Made by a program: the position numbers and the translations under genes
Shown here: positions 1 to 8,123 of the stretch, in pieces
Layout: the number at the start of each line of letters is the position of its first letter
Numbering within the stretch: the first letter of the stretch is position 1
From: Winogradskyella aurantiaca
GTDB lineage: Bacteria; Bacteroidota; Bacteroidia; Flavobacteriales; Flavobacteriaceae
Length of the DNA: 64,000 nucleotides
Direction of reading: 5' to 3'
Assembly: GCF_003362725.1 (NCBI RefSeq)
Contig: NZ_QKTV01000009.1
Location: forward strand, 62,001-126,000
The notes under the pieces: model-generated
What the model saw: only the letters and a program-made list of their open reading frames with translations
What the model was told of the DNA's origin: nothing
Databases searched by the model: none

Positions 1-241
1 TGTAGCATTGTGGTCCTTGAAAAATTATTGTTACCGGTTTGCTATCCTTCAGAAGTTTGGCATGTGGATTAAAAATATCTATATGCCCAATTAGTTTATT
101 GTCTTCAAACACGAGGGGCAGATGAGTTACAAATGGTTCATTCTCATGCACAGAAATAACAGTTGCAAGCGGATAATGCTTTATAACGGCAATCATGTGT
201 TCACGTGTGTCGTCTTGATGGTGCTGTGGTGGGTATTTCAT
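1..241 (-). CDS. PaiB-like FMN-binding protein, partial (N-terminal part)
   Basis: Reading leftwards from an ATG at 241-239, an open frame runs off the window edge after about 80 codons. It begins MKYPPQHHQDD and contains THLPL near residue 43, GHI near residue 54 and IIFQGP near residue 74. This order matches the N-terminal half of the PaiB/FMN-binding split-barrel family, where the HLP and FQGP segments line the flavin site. The start ATG shares one base with the TAA of the DUF1569 gene upstream, so the two are probably translationally coupled. The family is annotated as a negative transcriptional regulator from Bacillus PaiB, but many members may simply be flavin-binding enzymes. The C-terminal half is outside the window. 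Confidence 0.72.
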   Translation of the reverse strand, partial: MKYPPQHHQDDTREHMIAVIKHYPLATVISVHENEPFVTHLPLVFEDNKLIGHIDIFNPHAKLLKDSKPVTIIFQGPQCY

Positions 242-684
242 TAAACTCCAAATTGTCTCAAGTGATGGTCCAGGTGTTTATACTGCATTTTACCCCATTG
301 ATCTTTGCTTAACTTTCCAAAAGCCGGATGATCTTGCCATTCAGTTTTATTTTTATGCTGGTTCAATTCTGTAAGGAGGCTTAGCAGTTCTTCTTTCTCA
401 TTATTAAAATCATAATCTGCTTTTACTGCAAAGCCTTTAGCCGTAGGCATATTTTTTCGCCATAGTTTATCACTATACATTGATTTTTTAAAGAGTAGGT
501 TGATTAACCAGTTGGGTTTCACCCCATAATCGTTCTTTTCAAGAATGATATGTAAGGGCATTTGACAGTGATGCATCATCTGCGCAGGATTCATCCTGCC
601 CCAAAGTGCAGGTGTGTCTTCATTGAGTTGATTTACCCTGGAAATAATCTCATCATAAATACCACTATTGAAAAAAGACCTCAT
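241..684 (-). CDS. DUF1569 domain protein (DinB-like fold)
   Basis: This 147-residue soluble protein has no signal peptide or membrane segment. It has the DUF1569 layout: an N-terminal helix, the segment WGRMNPAQMMHHCQMPL around residues 28-44, and a C-terminal KHLDHHLRQFGV. The His residues in these two segments sit where DinB-superfamily proteins bind a metal. The molecular function of DUF1569 is not established. Its stop overlaps the start of the PaiB-like gene by one base, which argues for a two-gene operon reading left. It is divergent from radC, with about 60 nt between their starts. Confidence 0.75.
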   Translation of the reverse strand: MRSFFNSGIYDEIISRVNQLNEDTPALWGRMNPAQMMHHCQMPLHIILEKNDYGVKPNWLINLLFKKSMYSDKLWRKNMPTAKGFAVKADYDFNNEKEELLSLLTELNQHKNKTEWQDHPAFGKLSKDQWGKMQYKHLDHHLRQFGV

Positions 685-744
685 GGATTTACAAAACTAA
701 TTTTGGTTAAGATATTGAAATTTTCAATTTTTTATCTTTAACCT

Positions 745-1443
745 ATGGCAGAATTTTCAAACTCAATGAGCATTAAATCCTGGTCTCAAGACGATCAACC
801 TCGTGAGAAGTTAAGAGATAAGGGAAGAAACTCTTTGAGCAATGCAGAATTAATCGCCATACTTATTGGCTCAGGAAGCAAGAACGAGTCAGCTGTTGCC
901 CTAAGTAAACGTATTCTTTCGAGTGTTGATAACAACTTATATTCATTAGGGAAGTTATCCTTAAAACAACTCATGAAGTTCAAGGGAATAGGAGAAGCTA
1001 AGGCTATTGCAATTGCCGCGGCTCTTGAGATAGGGAGAAGAAGGGGTGTTGAAGGTGAAATTGTGTTGGACAAAATTGAGTCCAGTAATACTGTTTTTAG
1101 AATTATGCAACCAATAATTGGAGACTTACCTCATGAAGAGTTTTGGATTTTATTCCTTAATAATTCTAATAAGATATTAAGAAAACAACAGTTGAGTAGA
1201 GGTGGTATGACTGGTACATTGGTAGATACCAGACTTGTTATGAAACAGGCTTTGGAGGAAGGTGCTACGTCCATAATCTTAATTCATAACCATCCATCAG
1301 GTACACTTCGAGCCAGCAAAGCCGATAAGTCTATTACACAAAAATTAAAGGCAGCTGGAGAATTATTAGATGTGAAGGTTTTGGATCATTTAATTGTAAC
1401 AGAACATGCGTATTTTAGCTTCGCAGATGAAGGCTTCCTCTAA
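745..1443 (+). CDS. radC: RadC family JAB/MPN-domain protein
   Basis: The 232-residue product has the RadC layout: an N-terminal helix-hairpin-helix-like region (ELIAILIGSGS near 35, KFKGIGEAKA near 78) and a C-terminal JAB/MPN domain. The JAMM metal motif H-x-H-x7-S-x2-D is intact in HNHPSGTLRASKAD, near residue 178. The name comes from an E. coli mutant once thought to affect repair; the true biochemical role is unclear, although the metalloprotease-like site looks complete. A second ATG at codon 8 (766) would also give a typical RadC start. A 15-nt palindrome, ATTGAAA-T-TTTCAAT (714-728), lies in the divergent promoter region shared with DUF1569. Confidence 0.93.
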   Translation: MAEFSNSMSIKSWSQDDQPREKLRDKGRNSLSNAELIAILIGSGSKNESAVALSKRILSSVDNNLYSLGKLSLKQLMKFKGIGEAKAIAIAAALEIGRRRGVEGEIVLDKIESSNTVFRIMQPIIGDLPHEEFWILFLNNSNKILRKQQLSRGGMTGTLVDTRLVMKQALEEGATSIILIHNHPSGTLRASKADKSITQKLKAAGELLDVKVLDHLIVTEHAYFSFADEGFL

Positions 1444-1460
1444 TTAATGTTCTGTTCTTA

Positions 1461-2759
1461 ATGCTTTTAGTTTATACGCATAAAATAACACCAAGACTGA
1501 CCTATACCTTTAATCATATTTTTAAAAGGGTGTTATTACTTGAGGTTAATTATACCTCTAAGGTTGAAGACTTTATAGCTCATGATTCTATAAAGATGTC
1601 GTATTCAAAAAAGCCCTTGAGCAACGAGTTTCATGTTAAAAGTCATGATTTGCTTTTTGACCAAGGCTTATCTGATTTTGATATCAAGGTACAGAATTGG
1701 GAGGAAACTAAAGGTTTTTTTCCAACCAATGAACGTAGCGATTTACCTTTTGATATTTTTGCTGCTTCCTTTTTTTTACTGAGCAGATATGAGGAGTATT
1801 GGCCACATGTTAGTGATGATTTTGGAAGATTTATGGCTTCGGAGAGCCTTGCATTTCAAAATGGGTTTTTAGAACAACCGGTTGTGGATATTTGGGCTTT
1901 AAAACTAAAAACTAAACTACAGCTTCAATTTCCTAGCTATATCTTTCCTAAGAAAAGATACCAAATTATTCCAGTCATTGATGTTCCCATTGCTTATTAC
2001 TTTAAGCACAAAGGACTCCTGAGATCTTTTGGAGGCTATGCTAGTGATATTCTTCGGTTTAAGTTTTTTCAACTATATCAACGATTTCTGGTAATGTCGG
2101 GCTTTCGGCGTGATCCATATGATTCGTTTAAATGGATTGTTAAAAGACAGAAAGCGGCAGAGACAAAGTTTCAATTCTTTTTCTTAATTGGTGATTACTC
2201 TACCTATGACAAGAATATTAGTCCTAATAAAAAGATATTTGTATCATTAATAAAATCTATTGCGGATTATTGTGATGTTGGTCTCAAGGCATCCTACAAT
2301 TCCCTTGAAGATCCACTGCAATTGAAAAGAGATAAAGATAGAATGGAGCGCATTACACATAGAGAAGTTATTGCCGTAAGAAACTCGTATTCAAAACTAA
2401 ATTTACCTACAACTTATAGAAATTTAAATGATTTGGAAATACGAAAAGACTTTACAATGGGGTATGTAAACCATATTGGTTTCAGAGCTGGTAGCTGTAC
2501 ACCATTTCTTTTCTATGATCTGGATTATGAAATTCAAACCCCATTGCAGGTCGTTCCATATCATTGTATGGATTTTGCCTTATTAAAACTAAAATCGCAA
2601 CTCGATAGAAAACAACTAATTGATAGAATTGTAAATGTAATCAAAGGTGTTGATGGTACCTTTGTAACTGTTTTTCATAATTATTCTTTGGGAAGTGAAG
2701 CCCGTTGGACTGGGTTTAGAGAAATGTTTAATCAAATCATTGATTCAGTTGAAACTTAA
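1461..2759 (+). CDS. Polysaccharide deacetylase-family protein (DUF7033-type)
   Basis: This 432-residue protein starts MLLVYTHKITPRLTYTFNHI and resembles the large deacetylase-like proteins found next to radC in Flavobacteriaceae. The N-terminal 170 residues look like the DUF7033 region (FDIFAASFFLLSRYEEY near 100). The rest resembles a NodB-like barrel, with IIPVIDVPIAYY near 170, FFLIGDYSTYD near 240, TYRNLND near 318 and GFRAGSCTPF near 347. The usual metal-site motifs are not evident: VGLKASY stands where GLHPSY-type motifs occur, and IDVP where a DID motif is common. Catalytic activity is therefore uncertain. No signal peptide is visible. It lies 17 nt after radC and slightly overlaps the HAD gene, so it is probably in an operon. 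Confidence 0.7.
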   Translation: MLLVYTHKITPRLTYTFNHIFKRVLLLEVNYTSKVEDFIAHDSIKMSYSKKPLSNEFHVKSHDLLFDQGLSDFDIKVQNWEETKGFFPTNERSDLPFDIFAASFFLLSRYEEYWPHVSDDFGRFMASESLAFQNGFLEQPVVDIWALKLKTKLQLQFPSYIFPKKRYQIIPVIDVPIAYYFKHKGLLRSFGGYASDILRFKFFQLYQRFLVMSGFRRDPYDSFKWIVKRQKAAETKFQFFFLIGDYSTYDKNISPNKKIFVSLIKSIADYCDVGLKASYNSLEDPLQLKRDKDRMERITHREVIAVRNSYSKLNLPTTYRNLNDLEIRKDFTMGYVNHIGFRAGSCTPFLFYDLDYEIQTPLQVVPYHCMDFALLKLKSQLDRKQLIDRIVNVIKGVDGTFVTVFHNYSLGSEARWTGFREMFNQIIDSVET

Positions 2760-3438
2760 AAATATTAAACACGTGTTTTTTGATCTGGATCACACTTTGT
2801 GGGATTTTGATAAAAACTCTGCACTAACCTTTAAACGTATTTTCGAGATTCACAATATAGAAGTGGACTTGAATAATTTCTTAAATGTGTATGAACCTAT
2901 AAATCTAAAATATTGGAAACTCTATAGAGAAGAGCGTATTTCTAAACCTGATCTCAGGTATAATCGCTTGAGAGAGGCATTTGATTCTGTAGCCTATTTT
3001 CCAGCAGATGAAGTCATTGATATCTTGTCTATTTCGTACATTGAACATTTAACGACCATTAATTATTTATTTGAAGGGACTGTAGATCTTTTAGAATATT
3101 TAAAGCAAAATTATCAGCTTCATATTATTACCAATGGTTTCAGCGAGGCTCAAGAGCGCAAACTTATCAATTCCAATATCCTTGATTATTTCCAGACCGT
3201 CACCAATTCAGAACAGGTAGGAGTCAAAAAGCCTAATCCAAGAATCTTTAACTTTGCCATGCAAGTGGCCTCAGCTGCACCAGATGAATCCATTATGATA
3301 GGAGATAATATTGAGGCAGATGTAGAAGGTGCTGAAAATGTTGGTATGAATTCTGTTTGGTTTGATTATAAAAACAGCAACAAGGATTACACTAAACTTA
3401 GAATTTCTAAACTTAACGAATTAAAAAACTGGCTTTAA
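2749..3438 (+). CDS. HAD-superfamily YjjG-type nucleotidase
   Basis: All HAD motifs are present: motif I FFDLDHT near the N-terminus, motif II in ITNG, motif III Lys in VGVKKPNP, and motif IV GDNIEADVEGA. The size and cap match the YjjG family, whose characterised members dephosphorylate non-canonical pyrimidine nucleotides; the substrate here is inferred. An upstream GTG at 2695 would give 18 extra residues that overlap the previous gene by 65 nt and do not look like this family. I prefer the TTG at 2749 (MKLKNIKHVFFDLDHT), which overlaps the upstream stop by 11 nt and suggests translational coupling; TTG at 2740 is also possible. Confidence 0.85.
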   Translation: MKLKNIKHVFFDLDHTLWDFDKNSALTFKRIFEIHNIEVDLNNFLNVYEPINLKYWKLYREERISKPDLRYNRLREAFDSVAYFPADEVIDILSISYIEHLTTINYLFEGTVDLLEYLKQNYQLHIITNGFSEAQERKLINSNILDYFQTVTNSEQVGVKKPNPRIFNFAMQVASAAPDESIMIGDNIEADVEGAENVGMNSVWFDYKNSNKDYTKLRISKLNELKNWL

Positions 3439-3439
3439 A

Positions 3440-4291
3440 ATGAAGAGACTACAGTTATCTATTTTGTTAATATCAATTACAACAATTCTTCTAGCTCAAG
3501 GCCAACTTGATAGATACAAGTATGTTGTCATTCCCAATCAGTTTGTCTTTTTAAAAGGTAAGGATACTTATAATTTAAACTCACTAACTAAGTTCTTATT
3601 TAATCGTAAAGGATTTGAGGCTTATTTGGAAGAAGATGAATTACCTCAAGACCTATTTCAAGATCGGTGCCTCGCGGCATATGCAGAGGTTGTTCCTGCC
3701 AAGGGCGGCTTCAGACAAAAACGTCTAGTGGTCGTCGTTAAAGATTGTAGAAACAATATTTTACTAGAATCCAGAATTGGTAAATCGGGTACTAACAACC
3801 ATGAGAGAGCCTATCAAGAATCGGTAAGAGACGCCTTTGTAACAATAGACAATTTACCTTACAAGTACATGCCTGTTGATCAACAAGAGACCTCCGAAAA
3901 GGAAGTAATTGCAACTAAATCTAAGCCACAGGCAGTTGAGGTGCCCCTGAAGAGTCCTTCAGTGCCTGTATCGGGTGACCTGGCAGCGGTAAGTGGGGTA
4001 GCAGTGGACGCGACTGAACCTCAAGCTACGACCAGTCCAGAAGTTAGTTTTGAAAAGAAAAAGGTAGAGGCAGATGCTATTTTAAGAGCCACAAAAACCA
4101 ATTATGGCTATGAGGTAAAGGATTTGACCGACACAATTATTATGAATCTTCTTTCTACTGCTGCTGAGGGTATATATATGGTAAAGGGACAGGATGCTAT
4201 TGTTTTTAAGCACAATGGCCAGTGGAAAATTTCTGCTAATGATGGCACATCTGTTACAACTGTTGAGGTGATAAATTTAAAATTTCAATAG
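3440..4291 (+). CDS. Conserved secreted protein of unknown function
   Basis: The 283-residue product has a signal peptide (MKRLQLSILLISITTILLAQ) and no other membrane segment. Residues 21-140 form a compact region (YKYVVIPNQFVFLKGKD; YAEVVPAKGGFRQKRLVVVVKDCRNN) that I do not recognise beyond similar flavobacterial secreted proteins. Residues 145-205 are a Lys/Pro/Ser/Val-rich linker with low-complexity sequence. Residues 215-283 form a short second module ending in VEVINLKFQ. It begins 1 nt after the HAD gene stop, so it belongs to the same transcription unit. Its last 7 nt overlap tail-to-tail with rarA. A periplasmic or outer-membrane-facing location is the only thing I can infer. Confidence 0.7.
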   Translation: MKRLQLSILLISITTILLAQGQLDRYKYVVIPNQFVFLKGKDTYNLNSLTKFLFNRKGFEAYLEEDELPQDLFQDRCLAAYAEVVPAKGGFRQKRLVVVVKDCRNNILLESRIGKSGTNNHERAYQESVRDAFVTIDNLPYKYMPVDQQETSEKEVIATKSKPQAVEVPLKSPSVPVSGDLAAVSGVAVDATEPQATTSPEVSFEKKKVEADAILRATKTNYGYEVKDLTDTIIMNLLSTAAEGIYMVKGQDAIVFKHNGQWKISANDGTSVTTVEVINLKFQ

Positions 4292-5562
4292 CCATACTTA
4301 TCCTTCCATTTTTCTCTTAGATAGGATTTTTGTGCTGTTTCTCGCTGATTATCTCCAGGTTCAAATAGTGTTGTATTGGCAATTTCTTCCGGTAAGAATT
4401 CTTGATTAATAAAATTCCCATCGTAGTCGTGTGCGTATTTATAGGTCTTCCCATAACCAATCTCTTTCATTAAGGCGGTAGGTGCGTTGCGTAAGTGTAT
4501 AGGAACCTCAAGATCACCAGTTTCTTTAACTAATTTTTGAGCCTTATTGATAGCCATGTATGAGGTGTTACTTTTTATAGAACATGCTAAATAAATAACA
4601 CACTGGCTCAGTATTATTCTTGATTCTGGATTTCCTACAACAGAAACAGCTTGAAATGTATTGTTGGCAATTACTAATGCTGTTGGATTGGCATTGCCAA
4701 TATCTTCACTCGCCAAAATTAGGAGTCGTCTAGCTATAAATTTGACATCTTCACCACCTTCTATCATTCGTGCTAGGTAATAGACTGCTGCATTTGGGTC
4801 GCTCCCTCTAATAGATTTAATAAAGGCCGAAATGATGTCATAATGTTGCTCTCCGGTTTTATCATATCTAACTGATTTGGATTGGATTTGTTCGTTTACC
4901 AGCCGATTTGTAATGACTATAGTATCTTCATTGATATTATTGACAATAAGTTCGAATAGGTTTAAAAGTTTGCGTGCATCTCCTCCAGACAATCTAATAA
5001 TTTCCTCAGTTTCTTTTAATTCAATAGATTTCTTTTGGAGTAATTCATCCGTTTCAGCTGCAATTTTTAAAAGGGCGTCCAGATCTTTTTTGGTTAGTGA
5101 TTTGAGAATATAAACTTGGCACCTTGAAAGTAAGGCCGAGATTACTTCAAAGCTTGGGTTTTCAGTAGTAGCTCCAATCAAGGTTACCCATCCTTTTTCT
5201 ACTGCTTCCAGAAGAGAGTCTTGTTGCGATTTACTAAATCTATGAATCTCGTCAATAAATAGTATGGGGTTTTTAGTGGTAAATAAACCGTCATTTTTTT
5301 TGGCTCTTTCAATCACATCTCGTACATCCTTGACCCCAGCGTTTATGGCACTTAATTTAAAAAAAGGTCTGTCAGATTCTTGTGCAATTATTTGAGCAAG
5401 AGTAGTCTTACCAGTACCAGGTGGTCCCCAAAAGAGTATTGAGGGTAAGACTCCGTTTTTAATCTGTTGATACACAGGTTTCCCTTTAGAAACAAGATGT
5501 TCTTGTCCTAAATAAGAGTCTAATGATTTTGGCCTTAAGCGCTCTGCAAGTGGTGAGATCAT
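4285..5562 (-). CDS. rarA: Replication-associated recombination protein A (AAA+ ATPase)
   Basis: The 425-residue protein is a RarA/MgsA (WRNIP1-like) clamp-loader-type ATPase that acts at stalled replication forks. It starts [24 protein letters not shown], typical of the family. Walker A is [13 protein letters not shown] near residue 46 and Walker B is [10 protein letters not shown] near 100; sensor 1 is [10 protein letters not shown] near 130. The C-terminal tetramerisation domain contains [16 protein letters not shown] near 253 and ends [11 protein letters not shown]. Length is normal for the family. It is transcribed leftwards alone, divergent from the rhomboid gene, and its 3' end overlaps the secreted-protein gene by 7 nt. 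Confidence 0.95.
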   Translation of the reverse strand: MISPLAERLRPKSLDSYLGQEHLVSKGKPVYQQIKNGVLPSILFWGPPGTGKTTLAQIIAQESDRPFFKLSAINAGVKDVRDVIERAKKNDGLFTTKNPILFIDEIHRFSKSQQDSLLEAVEKGWVTLIGATTENPSFEVISALLSRCQVYILKSLTKKDLDALLKIAAETDELLQKKSIELKETEEIIRLSGGDARKLLNLFELIVNNINEDTIVITNRLVNEQIQSKSVRYDKTGEQHYDIISAFIKSIRGSDPNAAVYYLARMIEGGEDVKFIARRLLILASEDIGNANPTALVIANNTFQAVSVVGNPESRIILSQCVIYLACSIKSNTSYMAINKAQKLVKETGDLEVPIHLRNAPTALMKEIGYGKTYKYAHDYDGNFINQEFLPEEIANTTLFEPGDNQRETAQKSYLREKWKDKYGY

Positions 5563-5637
5563 TGATCGAAATTACAAAAAGACCATGACAATATTTCATT
5601 AAACTATATTTGGTAAAATCTTTGTTTAAGATTGAGC

Positions 5638-6363
5638 ATGCAATTCAAGTATTCACCCAAAGTTATTATTTATCCAGTTCTTATTGTATTGCTGCTTTGG
5701 CTGGTATTCTGGTATCAGGTTCGAGTGGATTATAGCATAAAAAGTTTCGGTGTTCGCCCCAGTGAAACATGGGGATTTCTTGGTGCATTTACAAGTCCTT
5801 TTCTGCATGGGGATATTTCCCATCTGTATAATAATACGATTCCCATATTTGTCTTATCAATGGCCTTGTTTTTTTTCTATCCAAAGATTGCATGGAAGGT
5901 TTTGTTATTAGGGGCTCTTTTTTCTGGTTTGCTAACCTGGCTTATTGCCAATCGGGGTAATCATATTGGAGCAAGTGGGGTTATCTATGTCCTTTTCGGG
6001 TTTATTTTTTTTAAGGGGATCTTCGCACGTCATTACAGGCTTGTAGCACTGTCTTTCTTGGTCGTGTTTTTGTACGGAAGTATGGTGTGGTATATATTTC
6101 CCATTAAAGAAGGTATGTCCTGGCAGGGGCATTTAAGTGGGTTGATTGTAGGCTTTGTTTTTGCTTTAATTTTTAGAAAGTCTATTGCTAAGCCTGAAAA
6201 ATATAGTTGGGAACAACTTGACTACGACGAGGAAGATGATCCATTTATGAGACACTTCGATGAACACGGAAATTTTATTGAACATATCGACAAGAATGAA
6301 GAAGATCAGGAAGAAACTAACAAAATAAATGTCAACTATATCTTCAAAAAAAAAGACAACTAA
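5638..6363 (+). CDS. Rhomboid-family intramembrane serine protease
   Basis: The product is a polytopic membrane protein of about 241 residues. The catalytic dyad is visible: Ser in IGASGVIY (GxSG motif, near residue 112) and His in QGHLSGLIVG (near residue 165). HGDISHLYNN near residue 60 is the conserved His/Asn region of TM2. About six membrane helices are followed by an acidic cytoplasmic tail (DYDEEDDPFMRHFDEHG). I chose the ATG at 5638 over the in-frame TTG at 5632. A TATATTTG box at 5605-5612 fits the Bacteroidetes -7 consensus. The natural substrate is unknown. Its 3' end overlaps rlmB by 4 nt, tail to tail. Confidence 0.9.
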   Translation: MQFKYSPKVIIYPVLIVLLLWLVFWYQVRVDYSIKSFGVRPSETWGFLGAFTSPFLHGDISHLYNNTIPIFVLSMALFFFYPKIAWKVLLLGALFSGLLTWLIANRGNHIGASGVIYVLFGFIFFKGIFARHYRLVALSFLVVFLYGSMVWYIFPIKEGMSWQGHLSGLIVGFVFALIFRKSIAKPEKYSWEQLDYDEEDDPFMRHFDEHGNFIEHIDKNEEDQEETNKINVNYIFKKKDN

Positions 6364-7091
6364 ATCCTTTGTCGAACTACTTCATATAGAATGGCACCAC
6401 AGGCCACAGAAACGTTTAAAGAATCAATTTTCCCTATTATTGGGAGTTTTACAAGATGATCACTAATTTTTAAAACAGACGGATTTATTCCTTTACCTTC
6501 CGACCCCATAATTAGTGCTATGGGTTCCTTTAAATCTAGATTATAAACCAAATCAGTAGCTTTTTCAGAGGCAGCAATTATTTTTATGCCTGATCCCTGA
6601 AGAAAATAAATAGCGTCTTTAACATGATCTACTTTGCAAATTGGCATGTTAAAAACTGCACCAGCACTTGTTTTTACGGTGTCAGCATTGATAGGTGCAC
6701 TACCTTGTTTCTGAATAATAATTCCTGATACTCCAGTGCACTCAGCTGTTCTAATGATAGCTCCAAAATTTCTCACGTCGCTAAGTTGGTCAAGAATAAG
6801 AAAGACCGGGTTTGAAGATTTAGAAAGACTTTCTTCAACCAACGCTTCAATTCCAATAAAACTAACGGGTGAAATTTTAGCAATGGCACCCTGATGATTG
6901 CCCTTACTTAGCCGGTAGAGTTTTTCTTGAGGAACATAATGAGGGGTAATACCATTTCTTTTAAGTGCTGATTTTAATTCCTTAATTAAAGGACCATCCA
7001 GGCCTTGCTGAATAAAAACTTTGTCGATGGATTGATTGGCACCAAGAGCTTCAATAATAGCCCTGATTCCATATATGTCATGATACTTCAT
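6360..7091 (-). CDS. rlmB: 23S rRNA 2'-O-ribose methyltransferase, SpoU/TrmH family (RlmB-like)
   Basis: This 243-residue protein has an N-terminal SpoU substrate-binding domain (IYGIRAIIEALGAN; GNHQGAIAKISP near 70) and a C-terminal SPOUT methyltransferase knot. Knot motif 1 is LDQLSDVRNFGAIIRTAE near 103, motif 2 is IMGSEGKGINPSVL near 193, and motif 3 is IDSLNVSVACGAILYE near 221. RlmB methylates G2251 of 23S rRNA (E. coli numbering) in the P-loop using SAM. The family assignment is firm; RlmB versus another SpoU paralogue is inferred from length and the N-terminal domain. It lies just left of the sus operon terminator and is probably transcribed separately. Confidence 0.87.
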   Translation of the reverse strand: MKYHDIYGIRAIIEALGANQSIDKVFIQQGLDGPLIKELKSALKRNGITPHYVPQEKLYRLSKGNHQGAIAKISPVSFIGIEALVEESLSKSSNPVFLILDQLSDVRNFGAIIRTAECTGVSGIIIQKQGSAPINADTVKTSAGAVFNMPICKVDHVKDAIYFLQGSGIKIIAASEKATDLVYNLDLKEPIALIMGSEGKGINPSVLKISDHLVKLPIIGKIDSLNVSVACGAILYEVVRQRI

Positions 7092-7116
7092 ATAATGTCT
7101 AAATATATTACAATAA

Positions 7117-7149
7117 ACAAAGCTTTAGATTAAAAATCTAAAGCTTTGT
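7117..7149 (-). terminator. Terminator hairpin after the sus-like operon
   Basis: The two arms are perfectly complementary over 15 bp (7117-7131 and 7135-7149) with a 3-nt loop. On the leftward strand the right arm is followed by TTATTG, a weak U-rich tail. It sits 38 nt beyond the stop of the last sus-operon gene and about 25 nt before the rlmB start. It therefore most likely ends the susC-susD-lipoprotein transcript. Confidence 0.75.
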
Positions 7150-7187
7150 CAAAACATCAAATAATTGTTTCTATGTTAATTTAATAC

Positions 7188-8114
7188 TTAATCAAATCTA
7201 CATAAGACAACAAAAAACTCACCCTCGGCTTGTGAACCTTCAGCGGCGGTATATAATACCTGACCTTCAGGACCTAAGATTTCAAAACCCATTTCTCCCC
7301 AGAAGTCTCCGGGAAATATCCATTCTAAATTTTCAACACCATCTGGAATATCGATAGTATCGCTGCCGCTACTACCTCCTCCTGAACACCACGCATCTTG
7401 AGAGTCGTTGTAATCGGTACAAATACCTACTTCAGCGATTAAAATACCATCAGCAAAGACCTGAATTCCTGGCCCGTCATCGGCAGTGGTGGACTGCCAT
7501 CCGTCACCATAAGCATCAGTCATGTTTATAGTATAAGTTCCTGGTCGTGGCGGGCATCCAACTATCGTTAGTCTGTACTGAAATGGTGAACGGAAAAAAG
7601 AACCGCCAGCAACACCACCATTAACATCATCTTTTGTGAAGATTCTTCCATCGGTTAAGTTTAATTCAAGTTCAACTCTAAAAACATCACCTCCTTGATA
7701 TTGTTCTGGGGTCAAACCAGCCGCTGATGCCACCTCAGGTAAAGTTAGTTCAAGATCAGCTCTTGGTAAATTATTTTCCCCAGTAAAAAATGCATTAGCA
7801 GGGATTTGTTTAACAAAAGACTTGTCTACATCATTAGATCCATTCTCTGGGGTGTTATCAAAGAAGGTTACAAAAACATTCACAAAATCTAATAGATTGC
7901 CGTTTCTATTATCCTCCATTTCAACTTGTAGATTCCACGATCTTTCTGGGTCTCTTAAATCGAAATTTAATGGGTCAACACTAATTGTTCTCAGAATTGC
8001 GCCTCTTTCTACATTACTGTCTACTTGACTTATAATACTGCTGTCATCTTTTGAACATCCGAGAACAATTAGTAATGCAAAAAGACTAAAAATATATACG
8101 TTTTTTTTCATCAT
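7188..8114 (-). CDS. Surface lipoprotein of the SusCD operon
   Basis: The 308-residue product has a lipoprotein signal peptide with lipobox IVLGC (Cys at about residue 20) followed by SKDDSS, typical of Bacteroidetes surface lipoproteins. Residues 35-180 look like an Ig-like region (SWNLQVEMEDNRNGNLLDFV). Residues 185-308 contain the NMTDAYGDGW segment, a motif seen in many Bacteroidetes extracellular proteins, and end VVLCRFD. It lies 9 nt after susD, so it should be an accessory binding lipoprotein of the same outer-membrane complex. The position resembles SusE/SusF, but I see no sequence proof of glycan binding. MM at the start leaves either of two ATGs possible. Confidence 0.75.
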   Translation of the reverse strand: MMKKNVYIFSLFALLIVLGCSKDDSSIISQVDSNVERGAILRTISVDPLNFDLRDPERSWNLQVEMEDNRNGNLLDFVNVFVTFFDNTPENGSNDVDKSFVKQIPANAFFTGENNLPRADLELTLPEVASAAGLTPEQYQGGDVFRVELELNLTDGRIFTKDDVNGGVAGGSFFRSPFQYRLTIVGCPPRPGTYTINMTDAYGDGWQSTTADDGPGIQVFADGILIAEVGICTDYNDSQDAWCSGGGSSGSDTIDIPDGVENLEWIFPGDFWGEMGFEILGPEGQVLYTAAEGSQAEGEFFVVLCRFD

Positions 8115-8123
8115 TTTTTTTAA

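Noticed and set aside
2695-2748. GTG start giving the HAD phosphatase 18 more N-terminal residues
   Set aside because: It would overlap the upstream gene by 65 nt and the extra residues do not match the family, which begins just before the FFDLDHT motif.
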